The position numbers and the translations under genes were made by a program. DNA of 64,000 nucleotides from Flavobacterium oncorhynchi. GTDB taxonomy: Bacteria; Bacteroidota; Bacteroidia; Flavobacteriales; Flavobacteriaceae. This document shows, piece after piece, positions 1 to 9,982 of this stretch. Positions within the stretch are counted from its first letter, which is position 1. Every line of letters begins with the position of its first letter. The notes under the pieces were generated by a model, which did not search any database, was not told the origin of the DNA, and saw only the letters and a list, made by a program, of their open reading frames with translations. Location: NCBI RefSeq assembly GCF_002217355.1, contig NZ_MUHA01000023.1, forward strand, positions 62,001 through 126,000. Direction: 5' to 3'.

Positions 1-3000
1 ATTAGATTTCCAACGTTTGCCATGCTGAATGAAATTTGGAATGTACCAACTTTATTAACTTTGATTTCGTCCATTAATTTCAAATCAGCTTGAATGTTCC
101 ATGGTGTAGTATCGCCATTTCTTTGTGTGAATGTTCCTCTTCTGCTTTTTAAATAATCATGTCCATTAATGAAAGCTTCGTAGTCTGCAACTTGTTGTGC
201 TGCTGTAGCTGAAGGAACTCCTGCTGCATTTACTCCAATATATTTTGCTGCTTCTGCGGCATCTTTAAAAATGTAAGCCAATCCTGCTGCTTGTCCAGTT
301 CCTGCAATTGTTGAGTTTACAAATCCCCAAGAGAACGGATTTCCTGATTGTGCATTAAAATACACATTTGCAGAGAAAGTATTATTATCAGCAAGTTTTA
401 CAGCGTATCCAACATTAGAAACAATTCGGTGTTTAATATTGAAATTCGAAGTTGCTAATTGTGGATCATTTGGTGTTAAAGATTGGTTCATTTGGAAGTT
501 ACTTTCCATCGAGTTACGAATTCCGTTTGTAACATCTTTAGAATCTCCGTAAGTATAAGCTACCATGAAGTTAAGACCAAAATCATACGTTTTTGTAATC
601 ATTTCAGTAATACTGTATCGATATCCTTTGCTTGTATTTGAAAGTAAGTAAGCATTTGAAAATGCAGGATTGATATTTGCCGCGTAAATTGGCATTTGAT
701 GATTTGTATCGTATGAGAAGTAATACGGATTATCGGTTTTATTTACTTGTTGAAATTCTAAATCACGAATTACTTTTGTATACATTCCTTCAGTAGTAAA
801 TTTATAACCGTCGATAATTTTATCAATTGCAAGTGTATTTCTTAAAACGGCTGGCATTTTAAATTTATTATCAATTAAATCTGCTTGTACTTTTGGTATT
901 GCATCATGATAACCGTTTAAGCCATTAGCTTTTAAAGGATCTCCCGTAGCAGCTACCTGAGCTGGAGTTAAATTATTTTTATCGTAGCTTCCGTAACCTA
1001 CACCATCATTATAATAAGCATATCCTAACCATGCAAAAGGAACTCTTCCTGTAAATACTCCGGATCCACCTCTTAAAACAAGCGTTTTGTCTTCGTCTAC
1101 ATTATAAGTAAATCCAACTCTTGGTGAAATTAATGCTGTGCTGAAAAAGTTGTTTTTTATTTGGCTTAAAGGCGTGTAAGAATACGTTGTTCCATAGTTT
1201 GGATCGGCAGGAGAGTTTTGAACTTGCGGGCTTAAATTTGGCTTAGTCGGCATATCTGTATAATCAACTCTTACTCCAGGAGTAACTTTTAATTTACTGC
1301 CAATTCTAATTTCGTCTTGCACATAAACACTGTAAAGGTTTACTTTGAATTTTGCATAAGGATTATTAAAGATCTCATCTCTTGTTGAACCGTCAAACGG
1401 ATAAGTACCACGAACACGAGTAGGCAGTTTACTGTAGAAATCTGCAAGAGATTTATAGGAAACTCTTCCGTTAAGAGCGTTTACAAAACCGTAGTTAATA
1501 TCGTAAAATTCGTTGTGTGTACCAAACAATAAAGTATGATTTCCTGTTTTGTACGTTAGGTTGTCAGTGATCTCAGTTGTGTTTTGTTTCATGTTAAAAA
1601 CAGTCGCTTCACGATCATTTCCTAAGAATATTGTTCCTCCATTATAACCAATTTCTGTTTGGGGAAACATAATATTGCTTGATTTTGGATCACGATAATC
1701 TTTAATGGCTGAATAACTTGCAATGAAGGAGTTTGACCACTGGCTGTTGAAATGACTTTTGCATTCTAAAACAGTACTTATTGCTTGATTTTTTTGTGTA
1801 AAATCCATACTTGAGAATCTAAAGTTTGCCGCATCACGTTCTAGGTTTGAAGCTTGAGAAACTACTGTATTATTTCGCAACGAAAGAGAATGTTTATTGC
1901 TGATTTTCCAGTCTAATTTATTGAAGAATTTTTGACTTTTAGAAAAGTTGTTGTAAGAACCATAAGTTCCTGGATCAAAACCGTAATTGGTTTTTACAAA
2001 ATTTGATATTTGTTCTGCTGTTGCATTATCGATCAACGAAGTTACTTTTCCGTTTGCATCAGTTTGTCCTGCATTGTAAAATAAAGGGTCAGTTCTTTCA
2101 GCATATTCCATATTAGTAAAGAAGAATAATTTGTCTTTTACAATTGGAAGTCCTAATCTAAAACCAACTTGGTAATCCCCAAAAGCATTTGGCATTTTTG
2201 AGCCGTCGCCAGCATTATTTGGTCCTGTGATTGCGGCGCTTCTTCCATAACTGTAAATAGATCCGCTTACCGTATTTGTACCGCTGCGTGTAACAGCATT
2301 TACACTTCCTCCTAAAAAGTTTCCAAGTTTAATATCATAAGGAGCAATATAAACCTGAATATCTTGTATAGCATCTAAACTTATTGAGTTAGAACGTGTA
2401 CTGCTTCCCGGCATACCTGAAGTACCAGATTGACCGCCTAAAGATGGACTAAAACCAATTGCATCGTTATTGATAGAACCATCAATAGTTACGTTGTTGT
2501 ATCTAAAATTGGTTCCTGCAAATGAGTTGTTTGAACTTTGTGGAACTAGTTTTGTAACATCCTGAATTCCTCTGTTGATTAACGGAAGCCCATTTACTTG
2601 TTTTTCGTTAATATTGGTTCCGTTATTTTTAGAAGAAGGTTTAGAACTTGTAATAACAACTTCTGCCAATACAGTATTATCTGCTTTATTAACTACAATT
2701 GCAGGTAAATCGTTGTCACCAAGAGCTAAATGTATATTTGCATTTGAATAATCTTTAGTGTCTGCACTTTTAATTTCTAATTCATAAGGACCGCCAGCAC
2801 TTAAATTCTCGAAACTGAATCGGCCTTGTTTGTCTGTTACAGCTTTGTAAACTGAATTTGTAGGTAAATGAGTAAGCGTTACTTCGGCCTCAATTAAAGG
2901 ACCTGTTCCGTCATTAACTTTTGCAGTTAAAGATGAAGTTGTAATTTGAGCAAAAATGTTTCCTACAGTAAGGAGCATTAAAGCTGAAAAAAAGAGTTTT

Positions 3001-3011
3001 AGTTTTGTCAT
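1..3011 (-). CDS. Oar-like TonB-dependent receptor, 3' end cut by the window
   Basis: Outer-membrane receptor of the large Oar/OmpA-related type found in Bacteroidota. The frame opens at the ATG complementary to 3009-3011 and stays open for about 1003 codons to the window edge, so the C-terminus of the barrel is missing. It begins with a signal peptide (MTKLKLFFSALMLL...FAQ), then a carboxypeptidase-regulatory-like beta domain (about residues 24-110), then a TonB plug with the typical stretches 'VNGLPLINRGIQDV', 'TIDGSINNDA' and 'GGSVNAVTRSGTN', followed by aromatic-rich barrel strands ('DKLFFFTNMEY'). The family imports or exports large ligands, or acts in surface adhesion; the ligand cannot be told here. 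It appears to be a single gene: the histidine kinase downstream of its promoter region is about 295 bp away and is also on the minus strand. Confidence 0.9.
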   Translation of the reverse strand, partial: MTKLKLFFSALMLLTVGNIFAQITTSSLTAKVNDGTGPLIEAEVTLTHLPTNSVYKAVTDKQGRFSFENLSAGGPYELEIKSADTKDYSNANIHLALGDNDLPAIVVNKADNTVLAEVVITSSKPSSKNNGTNINEKQVNGLPLINRGIQDVTKLVPQSSNNSFAGTNFRYNNVTIDGSINNDAIGFSPSLGGQSGTSGMPGSSTRSNSISLDAIQDIQVYIAPYDIKLGNFLGGSVNAVTRSGTNTVSGSIYSYGRSAAITGPNNAGDGSKMPNAFGDYQVGFRLGLPIVKDKLFFFTNMEYAERTDPLFYNAGQTDANGKVTSLIDNATAEQISNFVKTNYGFDPGTYGSYNNFSKSQKFFNKLDWKISNKHSLSLRNNTVVSQASNLERDAANFRFSSMDFTQKNQAISTVLECKSHFNSQWSNSFIASYSAIKDYRDPKSSNIMFPQTEIGYNGGTIFLGNDREATVFNMKQNTTEITDNLTYKTGNHTLLFGTHNEFYDINYGFVNALNGRVSYKSLADFYSKLPTRVRGTYPFDGSTRDEIFNNPYAKFKVNLYSVYVQDEIRIGSKLKVTPGVRVDYTDMPTKPNLSPQVQNSPADPNYGTTYSYTPLSQIKNNFFSTALISPRVGFTYNVDEDKTLVLRGGSGVFTGRVPFAWLGYAYYNDGVGYGSYDKNNLTPAQVAATGDPLKANGLNGYHDAIPKVQADLIDNKFKMPAVLRNTLAIDKIIDGYKFTTEGMYTKVIRDLEFQQVNKTDNPYYFSYDTNHQMPIYAANINPAFSNAYLLSNTSKGYRYSITEMITKTYDFGLNFMVAYTYGDSKDVTNGIRNSMESNFQMNQSLTPNDPQLATSNFNIKHRIVSNVGYAVKLADNNTFSANVYFNAQSGNPFSWGFVNSTIAGTGQAAGLAYIFKDAAEAAKYIGVNAAGVPSATAAQQVADYEAFINGHDYLKSRRGTFTQRNGDTTPWNIQADLKLMDEIKVNKVGTFQISFSMANVGNL

Positions 3012-3305
3012 TATTTTTAGTTTTTATTTGACAAAGAAACTCAGTTTGTTTCGATCGGATTTAACGTTTTTGTTAACTTAAAATGATAAAACTATTCCGT
3101 GTTATCTTAAAATTACTAAGGTGTTATTTTAATGAAAATGATTTAACGCTTTAAAATCAATGCTTTATTTAAATGTGTGAAAATTAATAGATTAGAGTTA
3201 GGTTTAAAGTAGATTAGAAAAAGATTAGAGTGTTAATTCAATGTTACGGATTGTAAAAAGGAGTGAAATAATTTAATACAGGTTTCTTGAAAAATGAAGA
3301 TTTTT

Positions 3306-4673
3306 TTAAGGAAACAAAAGAGAAAATGAAGTGCCTTTTTTGGGTTGAGAATCCACCGTTATTTTGATATTATGAAGTTTTAATATCTGCATGGTTATAA
3401 AAAGGCCTAATCCTTGTCCTTGTATATGACGCGTGTTATCACTTCTAAAAAAGAGATCAAAAATGGCATCTTTATCATGATCTGAAATTCCAGGTCCCTG
3501 ATCTATAATTTTTATTAGAAGTTTATCATTTTCTGAAAAAGCAAAAACATTCACTTGCGCAGGCGATGAGAATTTAATGGCGTTATCTAAAATATTGTAC
3601 AAAGCTATAAATACCATGTGTTTATTGACGTAAACAGAAAGCAGATCTTCATGATTTGCGATGGCGTCTAAATTTACCGAAACTTTAGATTCAGGATATT
3701 CAATAGCTTTTTTCTCCAGAACATTCCATAGAATTTCATCTATTCTCACCGTTTCCATCTGCTGCGGTTCAGAAAGTTCAAGTCCAGATAATACTAATAA
3801 ACCTTCTAGAGTAGCTTTTAAGTGTAAAGTGTCATTTCGGAGCGATTTTAATATATCCTGATATTGCTCGTTTGCTCTTGGCTGCTGCAATGAAACATCA
3901 ATATCTCCAATAATAATCGTAAGGGGGGTTTTTAGTTCGTGAGAAACATTTTTCAGAAAGTTTTTCTGAATCATAATCCCTCTTTCTAATCTTTCTAACA
4001 GATAATTGAAAGTGGTTGCCAATTCTTTAATTTCGTCTTTATTGCTGGTTTGCGGAATTTCTAATCTAGAATGAAGATTTTCTGTAGTTATGGTATTTAC
4101 TTTGGCAATAACTTCTTCAAATGGACGAAATGTTTTTCTTGACAAAAAAGTGCCTAAAAAGTAGTTTAAAGGTATGCCAATTAAATAGAACAGTAAGAAC
4201 ATTAATCCTAATGTTTCAAGCTGTCTATTGCCGGCACGATCAATTCCTGAAACAACAATTATAAAATCTCCTTGATTGTCTTTGTAGAATAATCCAACAA
4301 ATTGTCTGTCATTAATAGTAAACGACATCATTTTGTTTTTGATTATATGGTCTAAATATTGATCATTTAAATCAATATCAATATTGTCGCGTACATAAAG
4401 TTTTTTTGTTTTGGCATCGTAAACCCGAATAGATTCGTTGTCGATTTTATTGTATTGAATTTCAATCTGTCGATAACGCTCGTTGTTGATTTCCTTAATT
4501 TCATCTTTTTCAAAGTAAAAAAGGGCAGTAGTCATGGCATGATCTTCCAGTGTATCGATGTACAAATCTTTCATATGACTTCTAAACAAGAAAAAAGCAC
4601 CTGCCATAAGAAGCCCCATCGTAAAGGCAAAAAGCAGAGTCGAATTTAAAGACAGTTTGTTTTTAAGATTCAT
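3306..4673 (-). CDS. Two-component sensor histidine kinase
   Basis: Membrane histidine kinase of 455 residues. Two hydrophobic segments (about residues 12-31 and 153-176) flank a periplasmic sensor region of about 120 residues. A HAMP-like linker (about 177-235) follows, then a HisKA domain with the H-box 'NVSHELKTPL' (phospho-acceptor His245) and a HATPase_c domain with N-box 'NILDNAIKF', G1 'DQGPGISD' and G2 'GQGLGLFIT'. All catalytic boxes are intact. The ATG overlaps the end of the response regulator by 11 bp, so the two are translated together as a pair. The stimulus is unknown. The bestrophin channel gene heads the same run and may be the target or a functional partner. Confidence 0.93.
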   Translation of the reverse strand: MNLKNKLSLNSTLLFAFTMGLLMAGAFFLFRSHMKDLYIDTLEDHAMTTALFYFEKDEIKEINNERYRQIEIQYNKIDNESIRVYDAKTKKLYVRDNIDIDLNDQYLDHIIKNKMMSFTINDRQFVGLFYKDNQGDFIIVVSGIDRAGNRQLETLGLMFLLFYLIGIPLNYFLGTFLSRKTFRPFEEVIAKVNTITTENLHSRLEIPQTSNKDEIKELATTFNYLLERLERGIMIQKNFLKNVSHELKTPLTIIIGDIDVSLQQPRANEQYQDILKSLRNDTLHLKATLEGLLVLSGLELSEPQQMETVRIDEILWNVLEKKAIEYPESKVSVNLDAIANHEDLLSVYVNKHMVFIALYNILDNAIKFSSPAQVNVFAFSENDKLLIKIIDQGPGISDHDKDAIFDLFFRSDNTRHIQGQGLGLFITMQILKLHNIKITVDSQPKKGTSFSLLFP

Positions 4674-5355
4674 GACTCTTTTGTTTGAGCATATATCCTG
4701 TTCCTTTAATAGTATGAATTAATGGAACTGCGAAGTTTTTGTCTATTTTATTTCTCAGATAATTAATATAAACGTCCACCGTGTTTGATGTTGAATCAAA
4801 ATCGATACTCCAAACGGCTTGAGCAATTGCAGTTCGAGATAAAGCCTTTTCCCGATTCTTCATAAAAAAGATTAAGAGTTTTAACTCTCTGGATGAAAGA
4901 TTTAATTCCTTTCCGTCTCTAGAAGCACTTTGTTCTTTCATATTAATTTCGACTCCGGCATACGATTGAAAATCTAGAATTCCGTTACTAAATTCGGCAC
5001 GACGAAGCTGAGCGTTTATTCTTGCCAGCAGTTCTTCGAACATAAACGGTTTTGAGAGATAATCATCGGCACCGGCTTGCAATCCTTTTATTTTTTCTTG
5101 TGGTGTATCGAGCGCACTTAAAATGAGAATTGGAACTATAATTTTTCTGCTTCTTAAGGCTTCGCAAACTTCAAATCCTGTTATATCAGGAAGCATAATA
5201 TCTAGAATGATAATATTATATTCATTTTCAGTAACTTCTTTTATGGCTTCAAAACCTTTTGCTATTGTTTTAACTTCATAAAGATGTTCTTCAAGTCCTC
5301 TTTTAATAAAGGAAGCAACTCTTGGATCATCTTCAACTAATAATACTTTATTCAT
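4663..5355 (-). CDS. OmpR/PhoB-family response regulator
   Basis: DNA-binding response regulator of 230 residues. The receiver domain (1-115) has the acidic pair Asp9/Asp10, phospho-acceptor Asp52 in 'IIILDIMLPD', Ser80 at the switch position and Lys102 in 'YLSKPF'. The C-terminal winged-helix domain (about 130-226) has 'LSSRELKLLIFFMKN' and ends in 'HTIKGTGYML', as in OmpR-type effectors. It overlaps the downstream kinase gene by 11 bp and follows the bestrophin gene by 34 bp, so all three probably share a transcript. Close in style to CusR/QseB-type regulators; the regulon is not visible here. Confidence 0.94.
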   Translation of the reverse strand: MNKVLLVEDDPRVASFIKRGLEEHLYEVKTIAKGFEAIKEVTENEYNIIILDIMLPDITGFEVCEALRSRKIIVPILILSALDTPQEKIKGLQAGADDYLSKPFMFEELLARINAQLRRAEFSNGILDFQSYAGVEINMKEQSASRDGKELNLSSRELKLLIFFMKNREKALSRTAIAQAVWSIDFDSTSNTVDVYINYLRNKIDKNFAVPLIHTIKGTGYMLKQKSHES

Positions 5356-5389
5356 AATTAGATATAATTGTAATGCTGACTATTATAAA

Positions 5390-6307
5390 CTAAGAAATAC
5401 AATAATCATTTGAGTTTTTTATTGGAGTTACTTTTTTATTATTCAATTCTAAAAGTGTGTTTTCTATCATTTGCGACATTGCATCTAGAGCAAGATCGTT
5501 GGGCTGAAGTCCAAAAGGATTTTCTAACTCATCAGCAATTGCTTCAAGTGCAACAAAGGTATAGGCAATAAATACAATTATAAAAGGTGTAATCCATCCC
5601 ATTGTTTCTACAAAGCCAAAAGACAATAAAAAACAATAAATGTAAACGGTTCTGTGTAATAATACACTATAAGTATACGGAATTGGTGTGCTCGCGATTC
5701 TTTCGCAGCCGCCAACTATATCGGAGAGTTTGTTTAGGTTTTCTTCAAAAGCTAGTTGGGTAATGCTGTCAATCTTGTCTTCCGATTTGGCATTTTTTAC
5801 CCAAAGACCTAATTCACGTAAAATGATGATAGGTTTAAACTGAACTTCTTTAAGCTGTTCTGCAAGTTCTTTTGGAAGTAGCCGAGTCATATCATGTGCG
5901 GAATCTGTTTCTCTAAGCTGATGTTTTAAGCTGTAAACAAAAGCAATAAGTAAGTTAAGAAAGTTATCACGTTTTGCTTCATAAGTGTTGTCATTAATCA
6001 AAGTAATGCTTTGTCTGGCTAGAGATCGAGTGTCGTTAAGCAGTGCGCCCCAAAGTTTTCGACCTTCCCAAAATCTGTCGTAACTTACACTGTTTCTAAA
6101 TCCGAGGAAAATAGCCAGTGCAATACCAAATAAAGTAAAAATGGCAGGATTTATATGTAAGTTGTATTGAATAAGATAAGGCTTAAAATAAACTACTGCA
6201 AAGGAGAATAACAGCAATAATACAAGTCTGGGAAGAAGCTGAGGCAGAACAGAACCTTTCCATTCAAAGAGCATTTTAAACCAAGTATCTTTTTTCTTTA
6301 TAATCAT
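5390..6307 (-). CDS. Bestrophin-family ion channel protein
   Basis: Integral inner-membrane protein of 305 residues from the bestrophin/YneE (UPF0187) family, which forms pentameric anion or cation channels. The diagnostic N-terminal stretch is present: 'GFRNSVSYDRFWEGRKLWG' followed by 'LLNDTRSLARQ' (about residues 70-103). Hydrophobic segments lie near residues 22-65 and 218-258, and the C-terminus has the usual 'LENPFG..PNDL.LD' motif. The start is the ATG at 6305-6307. It is 34 bp upstream of the response-regulator gene in the same direction. A channel leading a two-component operon suggests ion-linked signalling or homeostasis, which is inference only. Confidence 0.88.
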   Translation of the reverse strand: MIIKKKDTWFKMLFEWKGSVLPQLLPRLVLLLLFSFAVVYFKPYLIQYNLHINPAIFTLFGIALAIFLGFRNSVSYDRFWEGRKLWGALLNDTRSLARQSITLINDNTYEAKRDNFLNLLIAFVYSLKHQLRETDSAHDMTRLLPKELAEQLKEVQFKPIIILRELGLWVKNAKSEDKIDSITQLAFEENLNKLSDIVGGCERIASTPIPYTYSVLLHRTVYIYCFLLSFGFVETMGWITPFIIVFIAYTFVALEAIADELENPFGLQPNDLALDAMSQMIENTLLELNNKKVTPIKNSNDYCIS

Positions 6308-6432
6308 CTGAAAGCGGAGAAATTATTGACCATAAAAATAGTTAAAAGTACAACCTGTTACAAGAAAAATAATAGAGAATGTAGGATAGTATTATTTATA
6401 TCACGTGTAAGTAAATGATTTCAGAAAAAGTT

Positions 6433-6440
6433 TATATTTG
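6433..6440 (+). promoter_or_regulatory. Candidate -7 promoter element (TATATTTG)
   Basis: TATATTTG matches the Bacteroidota primary sigma -7 consensus TAnnTTTG. It lies 64 bp before the deacetylase start. No clear TTG -33 box was seen at the expected distance, so this is a partial match. Confidence 0.4.
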
Positions 6441-6504
6441 GTTCTTAAATTTATCATTCAACAAAACAATCAAAATTTTATTGTTAACTAATTGATCGCA
6501 GTTT

Positions 6505-7284
6505 ATGAAGTTTTTTTTAATCAAAACAATGGCATTTTTACTGTTACTAACTTTTTTAGGCTGCGACAGCAAAAAGAAAAAACCAGAACCAAATTCTTAT
6601 GAGGCTGGCGTAATTTTATCTTTTGATGATGCTTATGTTGATGAATGGTTTGAGGCTGATCAGGCTTTGAAGAAATATGGATGGAAAGCCACTTTTAATG
6701 TGTGCAGAATTGATTCTATTGGAGCTCCTCAAATGAAAAAACTGCTGCAGCTTCAAAAAGAAGGACATGAAATTGCAGGCCATGGTTATCATCATTATAA
6801 TGCAGTAAAGTTTGTGCAGAAAAATGGAATTGATGAATACATGAAGCAGGAAATTGATCCAATGATTGTTTCCATGAAAAAGAAATCTTTTAAGGTGACT
6901 TCGTTTGCATATCCTTATGGAGAAAGATCGGATGCTCTTGATAAAGCGCTATCTGCCGATTTTAAAATTATTAGAGGAAGAGCTTTTGGAGGTGAAGTTC
7001 CAGAAAAACAGGATAGCTATTTTAATAATAAAAAAATAGTATTTGCTTTTGATATTGATAACAGTCATATTCATTTTAGTATTCCTTATGTTTTAGAATT
7101 ACTTGATTATGCGAAGAAAAACAATAAAATTTTGCTTTTGTGCGGTCATAAACCAGTGAAAAATGTAACCGAAAATTATCAGGTAAAAATTGAAACTTTG
7201 GAGTTTATCTGCAAGTACATGAAACTAAATGATCTTAAGTTTTATAAACTGTCTGATTTAGATGATCTTCTTCCTCAGAAATAA
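6505..7284 (+). CDS. Polysaccharide deacetylase (NodB-fold) lipoprotein
   Basis: Carbohydrate esterase family 4-type protein of 259 residues. The signal peptide ends in a lipobox (TFLGC, Cys20), so it is probably lipid-anchored in the periplasm or outer membrane. NodB motifs are visible: motif 1 'LSFDDAY' (Asp41, Asp42), motif 2 'GHGYHHYN' (His93 and His97 as metal ligands), motif 3 'FAYPYGE', and a late 'LLLCGHKP' that supplies the catalytic histidine. Such enzymes remove N-acetyl groups from chitin-like, peptidoglycan or exopolysaccharide chains; the substrate here is unknown. It appears monocistronic, with a promoter-like -7 box upstream and the MprF-like gene converging from the other side. 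Confidence 0.85.
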   Translation: MKFFLIKTMAFLLLLTFLGCDSKKKKPEPNSYEAGVILSFDDAYVDEWFEADQALKKYGWKATFNVCRIDSIGAPQMKKLLQLQKEGHEIAGHGYHHYNAVKFVQKNGIDEYMKQEIDPMIVSMKKKSFKVTSFAYPYGERSDALDKALSADFKIIRGRAFGGEVPEKQDSYFNNKKIVFAFDIDNSHIHFSIPYVLELLDYAKKNNKILLLCGHKPVKNVTENYQVKIETLEFICKYMKLNDLKFYKLSDLDDLLPQK

Positions 7285-7357
7285 ATAATAGTAAGAGATT
7301 ATCTTTAATAATCTGAAAATCTTTGTTTTTTTGACTTTAAGACTTTTTACTTTCTAC

Positions 7358-9982
7358 TCAGCTTTTAATTACTTTTGCTAGAACCTGCGGAATTTGGAGC
7401 AGATCGTAATCATCATTAAAAACAATATATTGATTTTGCCATGATGGCGAGAATTTCTCTTTAAAATCGCGGAGACATTTATAATGCGAAAATGATTTTA
7501 GTTTTTCGTAAGCATATTTCATTGATTTTTCTTGAATAGTCTGCGGGTTTTCGATTCCGCTCATTGGCGCAAGACCAAGATCTACAAAGGAAACATTTTG
7601 TGATTTTAAATGATTAAAAAGTGCTACCATCATAAAATCGATAATACCATTTGGTGCATCATTTGTTTTTCGGATTAAGTCATAAGTATTTTCGTTTTTT
7701 TTATAATCGGGAATGATATTTAAGAACGCAAGAATTTTACCTTCGCTATTTTCTACTGTAATAATGGTTTGTTTTTTGAGTTCTTCCCAAAGAAAAATAC
7801 CCTGAGAAAAAAGGACTTCTTTTCGTGAAGTTTCCATAAGCCATTGATCGCTTACGGCTTTTATTTGCTGGAGTAAACCATCTTTTATTGGAGGCTCATT
7901 AATAACAGCTCGCAAACCTAAATCGGTGATTTTTTTTATAGAATTTCGCAAAGACTTTCTGTTTTGTCCTTCAAGATGAAACTCCTGTAAATCTACAACT
8001 GCAGCCTGACCAACAAAAAAGTATTTTTTCCCCATTTGAGTATACATTTTTAAGTTTGCTTCTGGAATACGATAAAACATACTTCTTAATCCATAATCAT
8101 AACAATATTGGTCAAATTCAAGAATGCAAGAACGGATTTCCTGTTCATCACGTCCAACAGGATTTTCTAGTACAACCGCAAAATTTCCTGATAATCTATA
8201 AGAAAGAAACGCATTTTGATTCTTTGAAATAAAAAGCAGTTTATCAAAATAGGTTTTGAAATAATCCAAACTTGATTTACCGTATTGTTCTAGAAGTGCA
8301 TTGGCAGTTTCTTTTTCTTGTTGAGTGACAGTGTTTTTTAGAATTGAAGGTTTTACCAATGTAAAAATTAAGAAGGCAAAAGAAAGAAAGCCGCTAATTT
8401 TGAGTGATAGTAAAAAATGCATCGCAAAAGTTCCTGTTGGATGCAGGTTATCACTGCCAATTAAAAAATAGTTTTGAAGTGTATATCGAATAGATTCCAT
8501 AAAACTAAAATCAATATCAAAATGTTTTTTGTCGAAGAAATAAAAGCCTAGAACTCCATAAATTAAAACGGCTAATATGCTTAATAATGAAGTTTGTAAA
8601 CCGATGAGTCCAAGTTTTGGATTGGTTTTTATGTAATATTCTTTTCGTGTTCCAATTAAAACACAAAGTACTAAAAAAGCAATAGTAGATTCTTCAAAAT
8701 CAATGGCTTTGGTAAGATTCCCAATTAATGAAATTATAGATAATAATACGGCAAACCACCAAGCTACTCGAAGTCCTTTTAGCATAAAAGCTGCCGTTAC
8801 CAAGAGAAATAAACCTGTTGTGAGCACCAAATAGTTTGAGGTATGTATGGCTTCAATAGGCAGAATATCTTTAAGAGTTAAAAGCCTGCTGTGAATGGCA
8901 GGCGTTACAACCGAAATAATATTTATAACACCTAGTACAAACAAAAGTAGTGCAGGAACTATTCGTAAAATTAGTTTTTGGATTCTTGAAGCAAACAAAA
9001 ATACAGCCGCAAGCAAAGGCAGCCAAAATTCGAAAACACGATAGAATAGTGTTATTGCAACGGCTTCCATATTATTGAATCCATATTTTATTAAAATATA
9101 ACTCATAGAGACTTCTACGGCGCCAAGACCTCTTAATAAAGGAGAGACGATTAAAAAGATCACGGCAACTACATAAGCAACTGAAGCGGCTATGAAGGAA
9201 GCTTCTAGCTGCATTGCTTTCATTCCGATGTAAATATGTATAATTCCAGTAAGATCAATTAATAAAGAACAAAGTACAATTTTAAGAAAGTTTTTTCTAT
9301 TGATTTTATGCTGCTGCAAATCGCTTAAAAAAGGTTCTGTTTTAGGGAAGCTTTTCAGTAGAAATTTGTAAAAACTTCCTTTTTGAATTATCGAATTGAT
9401 TAAAACAAAAAGTAATGGCAGAATAAAGATAACAAGTGCTAGAACCAGCCATTCGCTGCAGCCAATACTTCCCTTTAGCAGAGAAAAGAGAAATAGAGGT
9501 ATTGCAAGAAGTACAACTGATAAAATTCCAACAAATCCGTATAAAGCAGAGGCTAAATGAATTTCAGTTTTAGTTGTTCCTTTTTTTGATAAACGTTCAG
9601 TAAAGAACAAAAGTGAAGTGATGCCGCCGGCAGGAAGAAATACACTAATAAAGTTTCTTTTTATAAACAGGGCATTTGCATCTTTCCAGCTGACTATGGC
9701 GCCAATAGCCGAAAATGAAACGACATATAATAAACCCTGAAGAAAAATATATAGAATTGTAACAAGTAAGGCAATAAGAATCCATTGAGGCTGCGCTGCG
9801 GTTATGCTGTTTTTTATTTGATACAACTCACTTTGTTCTTCTTTTATAAACCAAAAAGCAATTATAAAGAAAACTAAGGTCAAAGTAATTTGACCTAACA
9901 ATTTTCCGTTTTTTAAGAAAAAAGCAACAATTTGTTTTTGGAGCGAGTGGAAAGCAGTTTTGGTTTTGTTTATCTCTTTCAT
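7358..9982 (-). CDS. mprF: MprF-like bifunctional lipid flippase/aminoacyl-phosphatidylglycerol synthetase
   Basis: Large membrane protein of 874 residues. The N-terminal half is a multi-pass flippase module (UPF0104-like; about 14 hydrophobic segments up to residue ~535) and the C-terminal ~320 residues form a DUF2156/GNAT-like synthetase ('LSGNFAVVLENPVG', 'RMSF/RSMFYRIPE'-type strand, 'FVDLGLAPMSG'). This is the architecture of MprF, which moves lysine or alanine from tRNA to phosphatidylglycerol and flips the product, lowering surface negative charge and resisting cationic peptides. The specific amino acid cannot be assigned. It stands alone on the minus strand, with a 374 bp gap to the divergent sigma-factor gene. 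Length fits the family (about 840-880). Confidence 0.85.
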   Translation of the reverse strand: MKEINKTKTAFHSLQKQIVAFFLKNGKLLGQITLTLVFFIIAFWFIKEEQSELYQIKNSITAAQPQWILIALLVTILYIFLQGLLYVVSFSAIGAIVSWKDANALFIKRNFISVFLPAGGITSLLFFTERLSKKGTTKTEIHLASALYGFVGILSVVLLAIPLFLFSLLKGSIGCSEWLVLALVIFILPLLFVLINSIIQKGSFYKFLLKSFPKTEPFLSDLQQHKINRKNFLKIVLCSLLIDLTGIIHIYIGMKAMQLEASFIAASVAYVVAVIFLIVSPLLRGLGAVEVSMSYILIKYGFNNMEAVAITLFYRVFEFWLPLLAAVFLFASRIQKLILRIVPALLLFVLGVINIISVVTPAIHSRLLTLKDILPIEAIHTSNYLVLTTGLFLLVTAAFMLKGLRVAWWFAVLLSIISLIGNLTKAIDFEESTIAFLVLCVLIGTRKEYYIKTNPKLGLIGLQTSLLSILAVLIYGVLGFYFFDKKHFDIDFSFMESIRYTLQNYFLIGSDNLHPTGTFAMHFLLSLKISGFLSFAFLIFTLVKPSILKNTVTQQEKETANALLEQYGKSSLDYFKTYFDKLLFISKNQNAFLSYRLSGNFAVVLENPVGRDEQEIRSCILEFDQYCYDYGLRSMFYRIPEANLKMYTQMGKKYFFVGQAAVVDLQEFHLEGQNRKSLRNSIKKITDLGLRAVINEPPIKDGLLQQIKAVSDQWLMETSRKEVLFSQGIFLWEELKKQTIITVENSEGKILAFLNIIPDYKKNENTYDLIRKTNDAPNGIIDFMMVALFNHLKSQNVSFVDLGLAPMSGIENPQTIQEKSMKYAYEKLKSFSHYKCLRDFKEKFSPSWQNQYIVFNDDYDLLQIPQVLAKVIKS

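Noticed and set aside
1..3011. SusC-type polysaccharide receptor
   Set aside because: No SusD-like partner is visible and the plug and size fit Oar-like receptors better.
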